A stretch of 64,000 bases of DNA from Acidobacteriaceae bacterium TAA 166 (GCA_000421065.1 ATWD01000001.1:1103501-1167500); one strand, 5' to 3'. Shown: positions 51,310-60,077, counted from the stretch's first letter. Translations and numbers: made by a program. The notes: generated from the letters alone by a model not told the origin.

Positions 51310-52302
51310 GTGGCAGGGATCAATCAACCCAATCAATTCGGTAGCGCGCAGCCCTCCCGGTCTCCGGACCCGGCCCACTGCGCCCAGTGCGAGAGGATGC
51401 TGACGGACGCGCTGGACAGGATGCTCTCGCCTGAGGACCAGGCCCTGTTCGACCGCCATCTGTCGATCTGCCCGGAGTGCTCGCGCATGTTCATCGACGC
51501 TAAGCTCGGCGTGGACCTGCTGAGCAAGCTTCACGATAGCCGCCCTGAACCGCCCGCAGCCCTGCTGGAGCGGATCCTGGCCGCGACCGGCCCGGCGGCC
51601 GAGCTTGCCTCCGTTCAGAGCGCCCAGCCGAATACCCTGCTGAGCTATCCCGCAGCCGCCGTGGTTTCCGCTACCCCGGTTTATGGCGGCGTGGGCAAGG
51701 TGCTTCCGTTCCATAAACGGCTAGTGAGCGCCCTAAAGCCCCAGGCTCTGACCCACACGTTTATGCAGCCCCGGCTGGCGATGACGGCGGCGATGGCGTT
51801 CTTCTCCATCGCGCTGACGCTCAACCTGACCGGCGTGCGCCTCACCCAGCTGCGGGCCAGCGACTTCAAGCCTTCGAGCATCCGGCGCAGCTTCTACGAC
51901 ACGAATGCGCGGGTGGTCCGCTCGATCGACAATCTCCGCGTGGTCTACGAGTTGGAATCGCGGGTCCGCGATCTTCAGCGCGACAACGAGTCCAGCGAAC
52001 CCCAGGCCCCGGCCGTCAGCTCCCCGGCCCCGGGCAATCCCGGCAAACAGAACGACCAGAAGCCCCAGGAGCAGGAGCAGCGGAAGCAGACGAATCCGCA
52101 TCCTCGCTCGGGCGCAAGCCGCAGCCTCGGGCTCGAGCGTTCCCGTCAGGCGACGGCCTCGATCGATTCCTCTCATGTCGGCCCCTTCCCCCGGACCGGC
52201 TATGAGACGCGCACGACCTTCGTTCTCTCTTGCTTCAACCCGAGGGAGCGAGCGATCCAACAAGTCACTCAGCAAGAAATTCGGCAGGGGGGCCAGGCAT
52301 GA
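51310..52302 (+). CDS. Zinc-finger (zf-HC2) transmembrane anti-sigma factor
   Basis: The 330-residue protein starts with GTG at 51310. The N-terminal ZAS-type zinc finger includes H50-x3-C54-x2-C57 (HLSICPEC), preceded by C24 and C27. A linker with Pro/Ala and a single membrane segment (LAMTAAMAFFSIALTLNLTG) follow, then a long Pro/Gln/Ser-rich periplasmic tail with a short coiled coil (NLRVVYELESRVRDLQRDN). It should hold the upstream sigma factor at the membrane until a signal releases it. RseP at 23.4 kb could cut the membrane segment. Its stop overlaps the next gene's start (ATGA). Confidence 0.85.
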   Translation: MAGINQPNQFGSAQPSRSPDPAHCAQCERMLTDALDRMLSPEDQALFDRHLSICPECSRMFIDAKLGVDLLSKLHDSRPEPPAALLERILAATGPAAELASVQSAQPNTLLSYPAAAVVSATPVYGGVGKVLPFHKRLVSALKPQALTHTFMQPRLAMTAAMAFFSIALTLNLTGVRLTQLRASDFKPSSIRRSFYDTNARVVRSIDNLRVVYELESRVRDLQRDNESSEPQAPAVSSPAPGNPGKQNDQKPQEQEQRKQTNPHPRSGASRSLGLERSRQATASIDSSHVGPFPRTGYETRTTFVLSCFNPRERAIQQVTQQEIRQGGQA

Positions 52303-53516
52303 ATTGCGCCAATCATCCCGATCGTGAACGGATCGCATTTTGCCAGAACTGCGGCAAGGCACTCTGTAAGGAGTGCGCCCGCACGGTAGGCACTGCCGTC
52401 TTCTGCGAGCCATGCCTGGAGGCCCGGATTGCCGGAGCTACTGGGGCTACCGCCTCCGGGACGGTGGGTGGCGTCAACTTCAACACCTCCTCGCAAGGAG
52501 GCGCCTATACCGATCCGGCCGGCGGTTACACGGTGAGTGGAGGCATTCCGCCCCAGCCTCCCCCGGGCGCTCCCAATCCCGGCCTCGCCGCCCTGCTGGG
52601 CTTCATCCCCGGCGTGGGAGCCATGTACAACGGACAGTACGCGAAGGGCATCGTTCACCTGATCATCTTTGCGGTCCTCGTGAGTCTTGCGGACGAGCAT
52701 GGAATCTTCGGCCTCTTCGTCGCGGGCTGGGTGTTCTACCAGATCTTCGAGGCCTATCAGACGGCAAAGGCGCGCCGCGACTCCACTCCTCTACCCAACC
52801 CTTTCGGCCTGAACGATCTGGGCGAGCGGCTGGGATTCAACAGGACGTGGACGGGAGCTCCCACGGGCGCGGCCGCCCCTCCCGCACCGGCCAATCCCCC
52901 TGCCGCCTCTTACGCTCCGCCGGCGGCGAGTTATCCTCCTCCCGGTGCGACCTGGGGGGCCCCGAGCGAGAGCTATTACGGCTCTCCTTACAATCCGCCC
53001 TATGTCGCTCCTCCCCCGGCCTTCGATCCTAATGGGCCCATGCCGCGCAATCGTTTTCCGGGAGGAGCTCTGTGGCTGATCGGCTTCGGGGTGTTCTTCC
53101 TGATCGCCAACACCGGCCTCTTTCACGGGCTGCGCGCCGACATTCTCTTCCCGTTCTTCATGATCGCGCTGGGCGTGTGGCTGTTCGTCCGCAGGATGAC
53201 GGGGACGGGGGCGACCCTGGCCGACGACGGCACTCCCTACTACCGTATGCGGCTGCTGGTGGCCCTGCGGGCATCGGTCTGGGTGATCCTCACCGGGGTG
53301 ATCTTTCTGCTGGCCAACCTCCATATCCTCTCCTGGGGACGAAGCTGGCCGCTCTTCATCATTGTGGCGGGCGTCATGATCCTGGCGGAGAGGACGATGT
53401 CTAACCCAGGTGCGGTGCCTCCCCCGGCGGCCTACCCGGTCCCGCCAGCTCCGCCGTCGCCGGCAGCCGGGCCGACGCAGGACTCTTCCACCACGTTCAA
53501 GCAGGAAGGGCGGTAA
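52299..53516 (+). CDS. B-box zinc-finger membrane protein with LiaF-like C-terminal segments
   Basis: About 405 residues from the ATG at 52299, which overlaps the anti-sigma stop. A B-box-type zinc finger is at the N-terminus: C3, H6, C15, C18, C23, C26, C36, C39. Two membrane segments follow (LAALLGFIPGVGAMYNG, GIVHLIIFAVLVSLA), then a Pro/Ala/Tyr-rich low-complexity stretch (about 205-265). The C-terminal block of four short hydrophobic segments resembles the DUF5668/LiaF N-terminal domain (GALWLIGFGVFFLIANTGL, GVWLFVRRM). The signal it senses is unknown. Gene order with a sigma/anti-sigma pair suggests an envelope sensor or effector. Confidence 0.75.
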   Translation: MNCANHPDRERIAFCQNCGKALCKECARTVGTAVFCEPCLEARIAGATGATASGTVGGVNFNTSSQGGAYTDPAGGYTVSGGIPPQPPPGAPNPGLAALLGFIPGVGAMYNGQYAKGIVHLIIFAVLVSLADEHGIFGLFVAGWVFYQIFEAYQTAKARRDSTPLPNPFGLNDLGERLGFNRTWTGAPTGAAAPPAPANPPAASYAPPAASYPPPGATWGAPSESYYGSPYNPPYVAPPPAFDPNGPMPRNRFPGGALWLIGFGVFFLIANTGLFHGLRADILFPFFMIALGVWLFVRRMTGTGATLADDGTPYYRMRLLVALRASVWVILTGVIFLLANLHILSWGRSWPLFIIVAGVMILAERTMSNPGAVPPPAAYPVPPAPPSPAAGPTQDSSTTFKQEGR

Positions 53517-53521
53517 CGGCC

Positions 53522-55492
53522 ATGGGAAATCCGCCCTATCCACCACCGCCAGGCCAGCAATATCCTCCTCCTCCGCAGGGGGACTGGCGCTATCAACGCC
53601 GCGTGATGCGGGAGCAGGCGCGAGCGCAGCGCGAGTACTTCCGCGCGCAGCAGGCTGCCTATCGCGCACAGACCCGCGCCTACCGCCGCACCTCGGTCGT
53701 CGGCCCCCTGCTGATCATCGGCGTCGGCATCATCTTCTTCCTAATCCAGACGGGGCATATCTCCGCGCGATATTTCTGGGCCTGGTATGGGCGATGGTGG
53801 CCGGTGCTGCTGATCGGGACGGGGGTCATCCTTCTGCTCGAATGGGGCTACGACCGCTACTTTCACGACGAAGAGGCGCAATACCGCAGGCGTTCGCTGG
53901 GCGGAGGCGTCTTCTCCCTGCTGCTGCTGTTTTCGATCCTCGGCTTCGTCTTCAACGGCGTCCGCGAGGGAGACTTCAGCAAGTCCTTCAACCTGAATCC
54001 CGACAACATGGACGAGTTCCTCGGCGACAAGCATGAGAGCAGTCAATCACTCTCCCAGGGCTTTACCGCGGGGAACAGCCTTACCATCGACAATCCTCGC
54101 GGCGACGTCACGGTCGCCGGGACCAGCGACGACAACCAGATTCACGTCGAGGTTCATAAGCAGGTCTACACCCGCTCGGACTCCGAGGCCGAGAGCCGCG
54201 CCCAGCAGCTTGCGCCGAAGTTCGCGACCGACGGAACCTCGGTGCGCCTAACAGTCCCGACGATCGATGGCGCACGCGCCGACCTGGATATCACGCTGCC
54301 GGCCGCGGCTCCCATCACAGTCATGGCGAACCGGGGCGATATCCATGTGGCTTCCATTAAGGGGAAAGTGATGGCCACGGCCAATCACGGCGATATCTCG
54401 GCGACAGCAATCACCGGCCCTGTCGACATCCGCATCAATAACGGAGACTCCTCCTTCTCGGCCCACAGCGTGACCGGGCCGGTCACGGTGGAAGGGCATG
54501 CCCGCGATCTGACCTTCTCCGAGATTAGCGGCCCCACCACGATGAGCGGCGAGTTCTTCGGCACCACCCACCTTGAGCGCATCAACGGCCCCGTCCGCTT
54601 TCATACCAGCCGCTCCGATCTGCGCTTCGCTCGTCTCGATGGCGAGGCGGAGATCAGCTCGTCGGAGATCTCGGCCGATAGCGCCGCGGGGCCCTTTACG
54701 CTCGCCACGGGCAACAAAAATGTCAGCCTGGAGAGGGTCTCGGGCGACATCTCCATCACCAATCGCAACGGGTCGGTCGAGCTGACGGGAGCGCCTCCGC
54801 TCGGAAACGTCACGGTCGAGAATCGCAACGGTTCCATCGAGCTTACGCTTCCCGAAAAGGCGAGTTTCGCGGTGCAGGCCGAGACCACGAACGGCGATCT
54901 CGAAAACGACTTTGGCCTCGAGCAGCAGGGCAACGAGGACAGCAGGCAGAAGCGCTATAACGGGACCATCGGCAAGGGCGGTCCACTGGTGCGGTTGACG
55001 ACCAGCCAGAACGATATCTCGATCAAAAAGGCGTCCGTCGCGCCTATCCCTCCCGCGCCTCCGAAGCCGCCGGCTCCTCTTTCCATTCGTGGCAACGATG
55101 GCTCTTCTGTCGACATTGGCAAGGATGGCATCAACATCAAGGACAGCGACGGCTCGGCGGTCATCATCAACAAGGGCGGAATCAATATTCGCGAGAGCTC
55201 CGATGGATCGAGCGTTTACGTCAACAAGGGGACGAAGCTCACCACGTCGGCCGATGGATCGAAGGTCTACGCCGGCGCCGATGGAACCCGCTACACCCGG
55301 AATGTGGATGGATCGAAGATCTATCGCGGAAGAGACGGCACCCGGATTACTATCAACGCCGATGGAAGCCATATCGCAACCAGTCCTGGCGGTCACGCTC
55401 TTTCGAACTCCGAGATCGAGAGCCGCCTGCGCGAGGCCGAACGGGATGTGGACCAGGCAGCCCGGGATCGCGACGCTGCGCGCGCCCGCTAG
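53522..55492 (+). CDS. DUF4097 beta-helix membrane protein with C-terminal DG repeats
   Basis: The 656-residue protein begins with a Pro-rich start and an Arg/Gln/Ala-rich helix (REQARAQREYFRAQQAAYRAQ). Three membrane segments span about 60-150. A long right-handed beta-helix-like DUF4097 region (about 180-500) follows, full of short GDIxVxxxxG turns such as NRGDIHVASIKGK, NHGDISATAI and NRNGSVELTG. From about residue 524 to 632 six 17-18-residue units carry DGS/DGT, for example SDGSSVYVNKGTKLTTS and VDGSKIYRGRDGTRITIN. DUF4097 proteins are thought to be adhesin- or scaffold-like. It starts 5 bp after the B-box gene. Confidence 0.75.
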   Translation: MGNPPYPPPPGQQYPPPPQGDWRYQRRVMREQARAQREYFRAQQAAYRAQTRAYRRTSVVGPLLIIGVGIIFFLIQTGHISARYFWAWYGRWWPVLLIGTGVILLLEWGYDRYFHDEEAQYRRRSLGGGVFSLLLLFSILGFVFNGVREGDFSKSFNLNPDNMDEFLGDKHESSQSLSQGFTAGNSLTIDNPRGDVTVAGTSDDNQIHVEVHKQVYTRSDSEAESRAQQLAPKFATDGTSVRLTVPTIDGARADLDITLPAAAPITVMANRGDIHVASIKGKVMATANHGDISATAITGPVDIRINNGDSSFSAHSVTGPVTVEGHARDLTFSEISGPTTMSGEFFGTTHLERINGPVRFHTSRSDLRFARLDGEAEISSSEISADSAAGPFTLATGNKNVSLERVSGDISITNRNGSVELTGAPPLGNVTVENRNGSIELTLPEKASFAVQAETTNGDLENDFGLEQQGNEDSRQKRYNGTIGKGGPLVRLTTSQNDISIKKASVAPIPPAPPKPPAPLSIRGNDGSSVDIGKDGINIKDSDGSAVIINKGGINIRESSDGSSVYVNKGTKLTTSADGSKVYAGADGTRYTRNVDGSKIYRGRDGTRITINADGSHIATSPGGHALSNSEIESRLREAERDVDQAARDRDAARAR

Positions 55493-55498
55493 GGCGCA

Positions 55499-55683
55499 GG
55501 CGCTGCCGCGCGGGCCCACTGCGCGTGGAGCACTTCGTGACGTGTGTATCGGCTTCGCCGTGGGCCTCCCTTCGGTTCGGCGCGAGGATCTGTGCAAGCG
55601 ACCAACGGGAGCCTCGCCCGAAGGGAGTACACGCGTCACGAAGTGACCGCCCCATGCGCCGCAGTGGGCCCGGCCGGCAGGCC
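55499..55683. repeat. Dispersed palindromic element (copy M)
   Basis: A 185-bp copy that begins 6 bp after the DUF4097 stop. It has a GGCGCTGCCGCGCGGGCCC terminus, a GGGCCCGGCCGGCAGGCC terminus and the usual arms. The left outer arm lacks GGCGGT next to CACTTCGTGAC. The interior pairs a GGCTTCGCCGTGGG left arm with an AACGGGAGCCTCGCCCGAAGGG right arm. Confidence 0.88.
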
Positions 55684-55784
55684 AGCCTCAACAGCCTTGC
55701 TTCGTAAACCCGCTGGCGTAAAATCGCTGACGCGTCTTGCTCACTCTGCGGAGTATTGCGTATCTTCGAGGTGACTGTGCGGTT

Positions 55785-57062
55785 ATGAAGAAGCTGTTCC
55801 TCTTGACGACACTCGCCTTGTTCGCAACGGCTCCACGCTGCCGAGCGCAGGAGCTCCGTCCCGGCGTGGACCTTACCCGGCCGCAGAACTATACACTGCA
55901 TCGCGCCTCCAGCACCGATCCCCTGGGCGGCAACGCCGACTCGAGGGCTCTGCCGTCATCGGCCACACTGACGCTGCTCGACGTTGACGGCCCCGGCCTC
56001 GTCTCGCATATCTGGCTCACGATCAACGACCGCGAGAAGTATCACCTGAAGCGCATGGTGCTGCGCATGTACTGGGATAACGAGAGCGCGCCCAGCGTGG
56101 AGACACCGGTGGGCGACTTCTTCGGACTTAATCTGGGCGACTATCACAACTGGGAGTCCGCGGTCCTTTCGGTCGGCAACGATCGGGGCATGAACTGCTT
56201 CTTCCCCATGCCTTTTCGCAAGCATGCGCGCATCACCCTGACCAACGAAGGCAAGGTCGCGGCTCAGAACGTCTACTTCAACATCGACTACAGGACAGGC
56301 GCTAAGACCGCCGACAACGACTCGCTCTACTTTCACGCGCAGTATCGCCAGGCCGCGCCGAACCCGACGTGGACGACCGACTGGTACGCCAATAACGATC
56401 CCACAATTGATAATCGTCCGAACAAGGACGGCAAGGACAACTACGTCTTTGCCGAAGCGAAGGGCAGAGGACACTACGTCGGCCTGACGCTGGGCGTGAT
56501 TCAGAACCAGGACGGATGGTGGGGCGAGGGCGATGACATGTTCTTTATCGACGATCCCAACACGCCGGCGATCGTGGGCACGGGCGCCGAAGATTACATC
56601 CTGGGCGCGTGGGGGTTCGGGCCTTCGCGGTTCTTTTATCAGAGCTACGGCGCTCCCATCAAGGGCGATGAGCTGGCGGGCAGCCGCTCCATCGTCTATC
56701 GTTTTCACCTTGACTCACCGGTGCCCTTCACGAAGTACTTCCGGGGCACGCTCGAGCACGGCCACGCCAACCATCGCACGGACAGCTACTACTCGGAGAG
56801 CTACTGGTATCAGGCCGAGCCACATGCTCCCTTCCCGGCGCTGCCCCCGGTCGAGGCGCGGCTTCCGGCGATCTTTGCCACCGGAGGCCCCGGCAACGGG
56901 CCGCAACGGAATGTAGCCCCGCCCTCGGCTGTTCCCTCAATTGCGCCCTCAGCCGCACCTCCTGCGGCTCCGTCGGTTTCCATGCCGCCGGGAGCGAACA
57001 CGCGAACCGGAGATCAAACGACGACTCCGACGAAGCAGCCTCAGCCTGCTTCGCCGCGCTGA
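55785..57062 (+). CDS. GH172-like (DUF2961) secreted glycoside hydrolase
   Basis: About 425 residues from the ATG at 55785 (MKKLFLLTTLALFATAPRCR, signal peptide). The DUF2961 double-jelly-roll is seen: SHIWLTINDREKYHLKRMVLRMYWDNES near the start, PVGDFFGLNLGDY in the middle and GTGAEDYILGAWGFGPSRF with the conserved Glu-Asp. This family was assigned to GH172, acting on fructofuranose or arabinofuranose sugars. The C-terminus (about 370-425) is a Pro/Ala/Ser linker with no recognised domain. It stands alone, between repeat copy M and the TetR gene. Confidence 0.85.
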   Translation: MKKLFLLTTLALFATAPRCRAQELRPGVDLTRPQNYTLHRASSTDPLGGNADSRALPSSATLTLLDVDGPGLVSHIWLTINDREKYHLKRMVLRMYWDNESAPSVETPVGDFFGLNLGDYHNWESAVLSVGNDRGMNCFFPMPFRKHARITLTNEGKVAAQNVYFNIDYRTGAKTADNDSLYFHAQYRQAAPNPTWTTDWYANNDPTIDNRPNKDGKDNYVFAEAKGRGHYVGLTLGVIQNQDGWWGEGDDMFFIDDPNTPAIVGTGAEDYILGAWGFGPSRFFYQSYGAPIKGDELAGSRSIVYRFHLDSPVPFTKYFRGTLEHGHANHRTDSYYSESYWYQAEPHAPFPALPPVEARLPAIFATGGPGNGPQRNVAPPSAVPSIAPSAAPPAAPSVSMPPGANTRTGDQTTTPTKQPQPASPR

Positions 57063-57099
57063 TGCGTTCTTGTGATTTCGATTATTTGTAAATATTTTT

Positions 57100-57163
57100 T
57101 TGAACAAGGTCAAAAACAGCTTGACACTTCTACCGGGCGTAGCCAATATTTGACCATGTTCAA
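57100..57163 (+). promoter_or_regulatory. TetR promoter region with two operator-like palindromes
   Basis: TTGAACAAGGTCAA (57100-57113) and, in the opposite orientation, TTGACCATGTTCAA (57150-57163) differ at one base of 14 when aligned; each is itself nearly palindromic. They bracket TTGACA at 57121-57126 with CAATAT 17 bp further. The second copy contains the ATG start codon of the TetR gene. This is what an autorepressor operator pair looks like. Confidence 0.65.
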
Positions 57164-57830
57164 AAGTTCACTCTCAACGGATAAGGCCGAGCAGACGCGA
57201 AGCCTGATCTATGCGTCGGCGCTCGAGCTCTTCCGCGAAAAGGGCTTCGACCAGACGACCATGCAGGATGTCGCTACGCGGGCGGGCGTGGCGAAGGGCG
57301 CGGCGTACTACTACTTCCCCGGGAAAGAGGCCATCATCCAGGCCTACTACGAAGATATTCAGACCCGCCAGGAAGAGGGGTGCGCGGAGATCTTTGCGCG
57401 GGAGACCAAGTTGAAGACACGCATTAAAGCCGTCTTCGACTCGAAGTTCGACCTAGCGCAGAGCGATCGCCGCCTGCTGGGGGTGGTCTTTCGCTATGCC
57501 GGAGAGCCGGAGAATCCGATCTCCTGCCTGGGCAAAGGGACCGAGGAAATCCGGCTCCGCAGTATCGCCGTCTTTCGGGAAGCTCTGACCGTTGAGAAGC
57601 TTCCCGCAGACCTTGCACGCCTGCTGCCGGTGGCCTTCTGGGCACTGCAGATGGGAGTGCTGGTCCTGTTTCTTTACGACAACTCCAAACAGCAACAGAG
57701 AACCCGCAGGCTCACAGACGGATCGATCGATCTTGCTCTGAAGCTGCTGACGCTGGCCAGGCTTCCTTTGCTTAAGCCGGTGCGGACGCGGCTGCTTAAT
57801 CTGCTGACTGAAGCAGAACTGTTGCCCTAA
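57156..57830 (+). CDS. TetR-family transcriptional regulator
   Basis: The 224-residue protein starts at the ATG at 57156 (MFKSSLSTDKAEQT), inside the second operator-like palindrome. The helix-turn-helix is about residues 10-57 (RSLIYASALELFREKGFDQTTMQDVATRAGVAKGAAYYYFPGKE). The ligand-binding C-domain is helical with one Cys pair region (EGCAEIF, PISCLGKG). It most likely represses its own gene and the two downstream membrane protein genes, the first starting 25 bp after its stop. Confidence 0.9.
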   Translation: MFKSSLSTDKAEQTRSLIYASALELFREKGFDQTTMQDVATRAGVAKGAAYYYFPGKEAIIQAYYEDIQTRQEEGCAEIFARETKLKTRIKAVFDSKFDLAQSDRRLLGVVFRYAGEPENPISCLGKGTEEIRLRSIAVFREALTVEKLPADLARLLPVAFWALQMGVLVLFLYDNSKQQQRTRRLTDGSIDLALKLLTLARLPLLKPVRTRLLNLLTEAELLP

Positions 57831-57855
57831 TCGCCCTTATCAGAAAGGAAGAGTC

Positions 57856-58764
57856 ATGACCGATCCGGAACAGCAGGGAGAAGATCCACGCGCACCACGA
57901 CGAACGCTGATTCTGGTCGTCGTCACCATGAGCATCGGCGCGCTGCTCTATCGCTACCTGATGCATCATGATCCTCTCTGGCAGAGTTCCGCGATGTTTA
58001 TCGGAATTCCCGCGGTGCTGGCGATTCTTCTTTCCTTCTCTCCAAGAGCAAAGACGGTCACCGGTGGAATCATTAAGGGCCTCACGTTGGCGCTCCTGAT
58101 TCTTGCCCCGATTCTCGGGGAGGGCTATCTCTGTATCCTCATGGCATCGCCCCTCTTCTATGCCGTGGGAATCTCCGTCGGACGCCTCATCGACCTGAGC
58201 CGCGGGGAAAGAAAAAACACAATCCTGTGCGTGGCTGTGGTTCTCCTGCCGCTTAGTCTCGAAGGCGTCGTTCCGGAGTTGACCTTTTCTCGCGGTCAGA
58301 CGGTCGAAGCGACACAGATCGTCGAGGGTTCTCTCGGGGACGTGCAGAGATCGCTCGCCAGCAGCCCGCGCGTGAATACCCAGCTGCCACGATTTCTACA
58401 GATTGGTTTCCCAAGACCACTCATGGCATCCGGAGAGGGACTCAATGAAGGCAATCTGCGTGTCATTCACTTTGCAGGAGCGGAGGGCGATCCTCCCGGA
58501 GATCTGGTCATGAGGGTGGAGGAGTCGCGGCCAGGTTATGTTCGCTTCACCGCCGTCAGCGACACCAGCAAACTAACGCAGTGGATTCGATGGAGGGGCT
58601 CCGAGGTGAGCTGGCGAAGCATCGATGGGAACCATACGGGGGTTCGGTGGCGAATTGCATTCGATCGTCAACTTGATCCGGCGTGGTACTTCACCCCCTG
58701 GGAACGGATGGCCGTGCGGCAGGCTGCATCCTTTCTGATCGCGGCCAACGCGAGCCCTCGATGA
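57856..58764 (+). CDS. Membrane protein of unknown family
   Basis: The 302-residue protein has three to five hydrophobic segments in the first half (LILVVVTMSIGALLYRYLMH, FIGIPAVLAILLS, LTLALLILAPILG, LCILMASPLFYAVGI, VAVVLLPLSLEGV). A soluble C-terminal half (about 150-302) has a beta-rich look and a repeated Trp pattern (WIRWRGSEVSWRSIDG, RWRIAFDRQLDPAWYFTPWERM). That half resembles polyketide-cyclase/START-type lipid-binding folds only loosely. I do not recognise the family. Its stop overlaps the next start (ATGA), so the two are coupled and probably work together. Confidence 0.6.
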   Translation: MTDPEQQGEDPRAPRRTLILVVVTMSIGALLYRYLMHHDPLWQSSAMFIGIPAVLAILLSFSPRAKTVTGGIIKGLTLALLILAPILGEGYLCILMASPLFYAVGISVGRLIDLSRGERKNTILCVAVVLLPLSLEGVVPELTFSRGQTVEATQIVEGSLGDVQRSLASSPRVNTQLPRFLQIGFPRPLMASGEGLNEGNLRVIHFAGAEGDPPGDLVMRVEESRPGYVRFTAVSDTSKLTQWIRWRGSEVSWRSIDGNHTGVRWRIAFDRQLDPAWYFTPWERMAVRQAASFLIAANASPR

Positions 58765-60077
58765 ACAGGTCGACGGGGATGATGGTCGCCTGCATCTATG
58801 GTCCACTCAGCGCCGCTCTTCTGGCGCGGGCCGTAAATGGCAGGAGGCCAAGGCAGCTCGCCGCTTGCCTGCTGGGTACGCTCTGGGTCGCGGCGACACT
58901 GCCTCTCGTGGCTAAGGTGAACCTGTGGGCGAAGTGGTGGAAGTTCGGGACCTCGCTCCCAAGCGCCACCTTTGCCGGTGTTCCGCTTGCGCTTTATGTC
59001 GGCTGGGTTATCCTCTGGGGACCACTGCCGACCTTGATGTTTCCCAAAATGCGGCTGCGATGGGTGGCACTGTTCCTGGCCTGCATCGACCTGTGCGTCA
59101 TGCCGGCGATGGAGCCGGTTGTGTCTCTGAGTAAAAGCTGGGTGGTGGGAGAGGCCGTGGCCGTGGGAGTTGTCCTTCTTCCGGCACTGTGTCTCTCCCG
59201 ATGGACGATTGAGAGTAGATTTCTCTATGGCCGCGCGTCCCTCCAGATTATTTTGGCGGGGCTGCTCTTTCTCTTTCTGCTTCCAGAAGTGGTCTTCGCG
59301 CTTCGGCCTGATTCAGGATGGGCTCCGTTGCTCGGCGCGCCAAGCTGGATGCGACAGTTGAACCTCCAGGTGATCTTTCTCCTAGCGGTCCCCGGAATCT
59401 CCGCCGTGTTCGAGTTTGCCGAACGCGGTCAGGGAACTCCGATCCCGTACGATCCTCCGCAGAAGCTGGTTGTGAGCGGCATCTATCGCTATGTCGCGAA
59501 TCCAATGCAGCTATCCTGCAGCCTGGTTATGGTGGGATGGGCTTCGCTGCTGCGCAACGGATGGATGGCCGCCGGGGCCGTAATGGTGATTGTTTACGGC
59601 GCGGGAATCGCCGAATGGGATGAACGCCGCGACTTGAGGCGAAGGTTCGGAGAAGATTGGATCGCTTACCGGCGCGAGGTCAAGAACTGGTTTCCGAGAT
59701 GGCGCCCCTTTGTGGGGGGGCATAGGAGCCATCTGTATATCGCCAGTACCTGTGGGCCTTGCGGCGCACTCTGGCTCTGGATCGCCACGAGACAGCCAGA
59801 GGGGCTTGAGATTGTGGCTGCAGAAACATTGCCTGCCGGGTCGATCCATCGCATGCGTTACGAACCAGAGGATGGCTCATGGTCCGTGGACGGAATCCGC
59901 GCCCTGGGCCGCGCTCTCGAACACCTGCATCTTGGATGGGCGTTCTGTGGATTTATCATGCGACTTCCTGGAATCTGGAACGCCATACAGCTCGTGATGG
60001 ACGTGGCGGGATTCGGGCCACGCAATCTTAGCGGCATAACGATTGAAAATAGAGAGAGGCCGGTCAAACAGGATTAA
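58761..60077 (+). CDS. Fusion: isoprenylcysteine-methyltransferase-like membrane domain plus DCC-like CxxC domain
   Basis: About 438 residues from the ATG at 58761. Six or more hydrophobic segments come first, then an ICMT/PEMT-like segment (about 235-315): LVVSGIYRYVANPMQLSC and EWDERRDLRRRFGEDWIAYRREVKNWFPRW, the SAM-methyltransferase pattern of this family. After it comes a soluble tail with STCGPCG (about 328-334) and a later GWAFCGFIMRLPGIWNAI. This is similar in layout to DUF393/DCC thiol-disulphide proteins but without the leading Asp of DxxCxxC. It may be a lipid or quinone methylation/redox protein; this is inference. It ends 5 bp before a terminator facing the rRNA operon. Confidence 0.6.
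   Translation: MNRSTGMMVACIYGPLSAALLARAVNGRRPRQLAACLLGTLWVAATLPLVAKVNLWAKWWKFGTSLPSATFAGVPLALYVGWVILWGPLPTLMFPKMRLRWVALFLACIDLCVMPAMEPVVSLSKSWVVGEAVAVGVVLLPALCLSRWTIESRFLYGRASLQIILAGLLFLFLLPEVVFALRPDSGWAPLLGAPSWMRQLNLQVIFLLAVPGISAVFEFAERGQGTPIPYDPPQKLVVSGIYRYVANPMQLSCSLVMVGWASLLRNGWMAAGAVMVIVYGAGIAEWDERRDLRRRFGEDWIAYRREVKNWFPRWRPFVGGHRSHLYIASTCGPCGALWLWIATRQPEGLEIVAAETLPAGSIHRMRYEPEDGSWSVDGIRALGRALEHLHLGWAFCGFIMRLPGIWNAIQLVMDVAGFGPRNLSGITIENRERPVKQD

Noticed and set aside
24746..55683. Repeats as CRISPR arrays
   Set aside because: The units are single, widely scattered, palindromic and lack regularly sized spacers; there are no cas genes.
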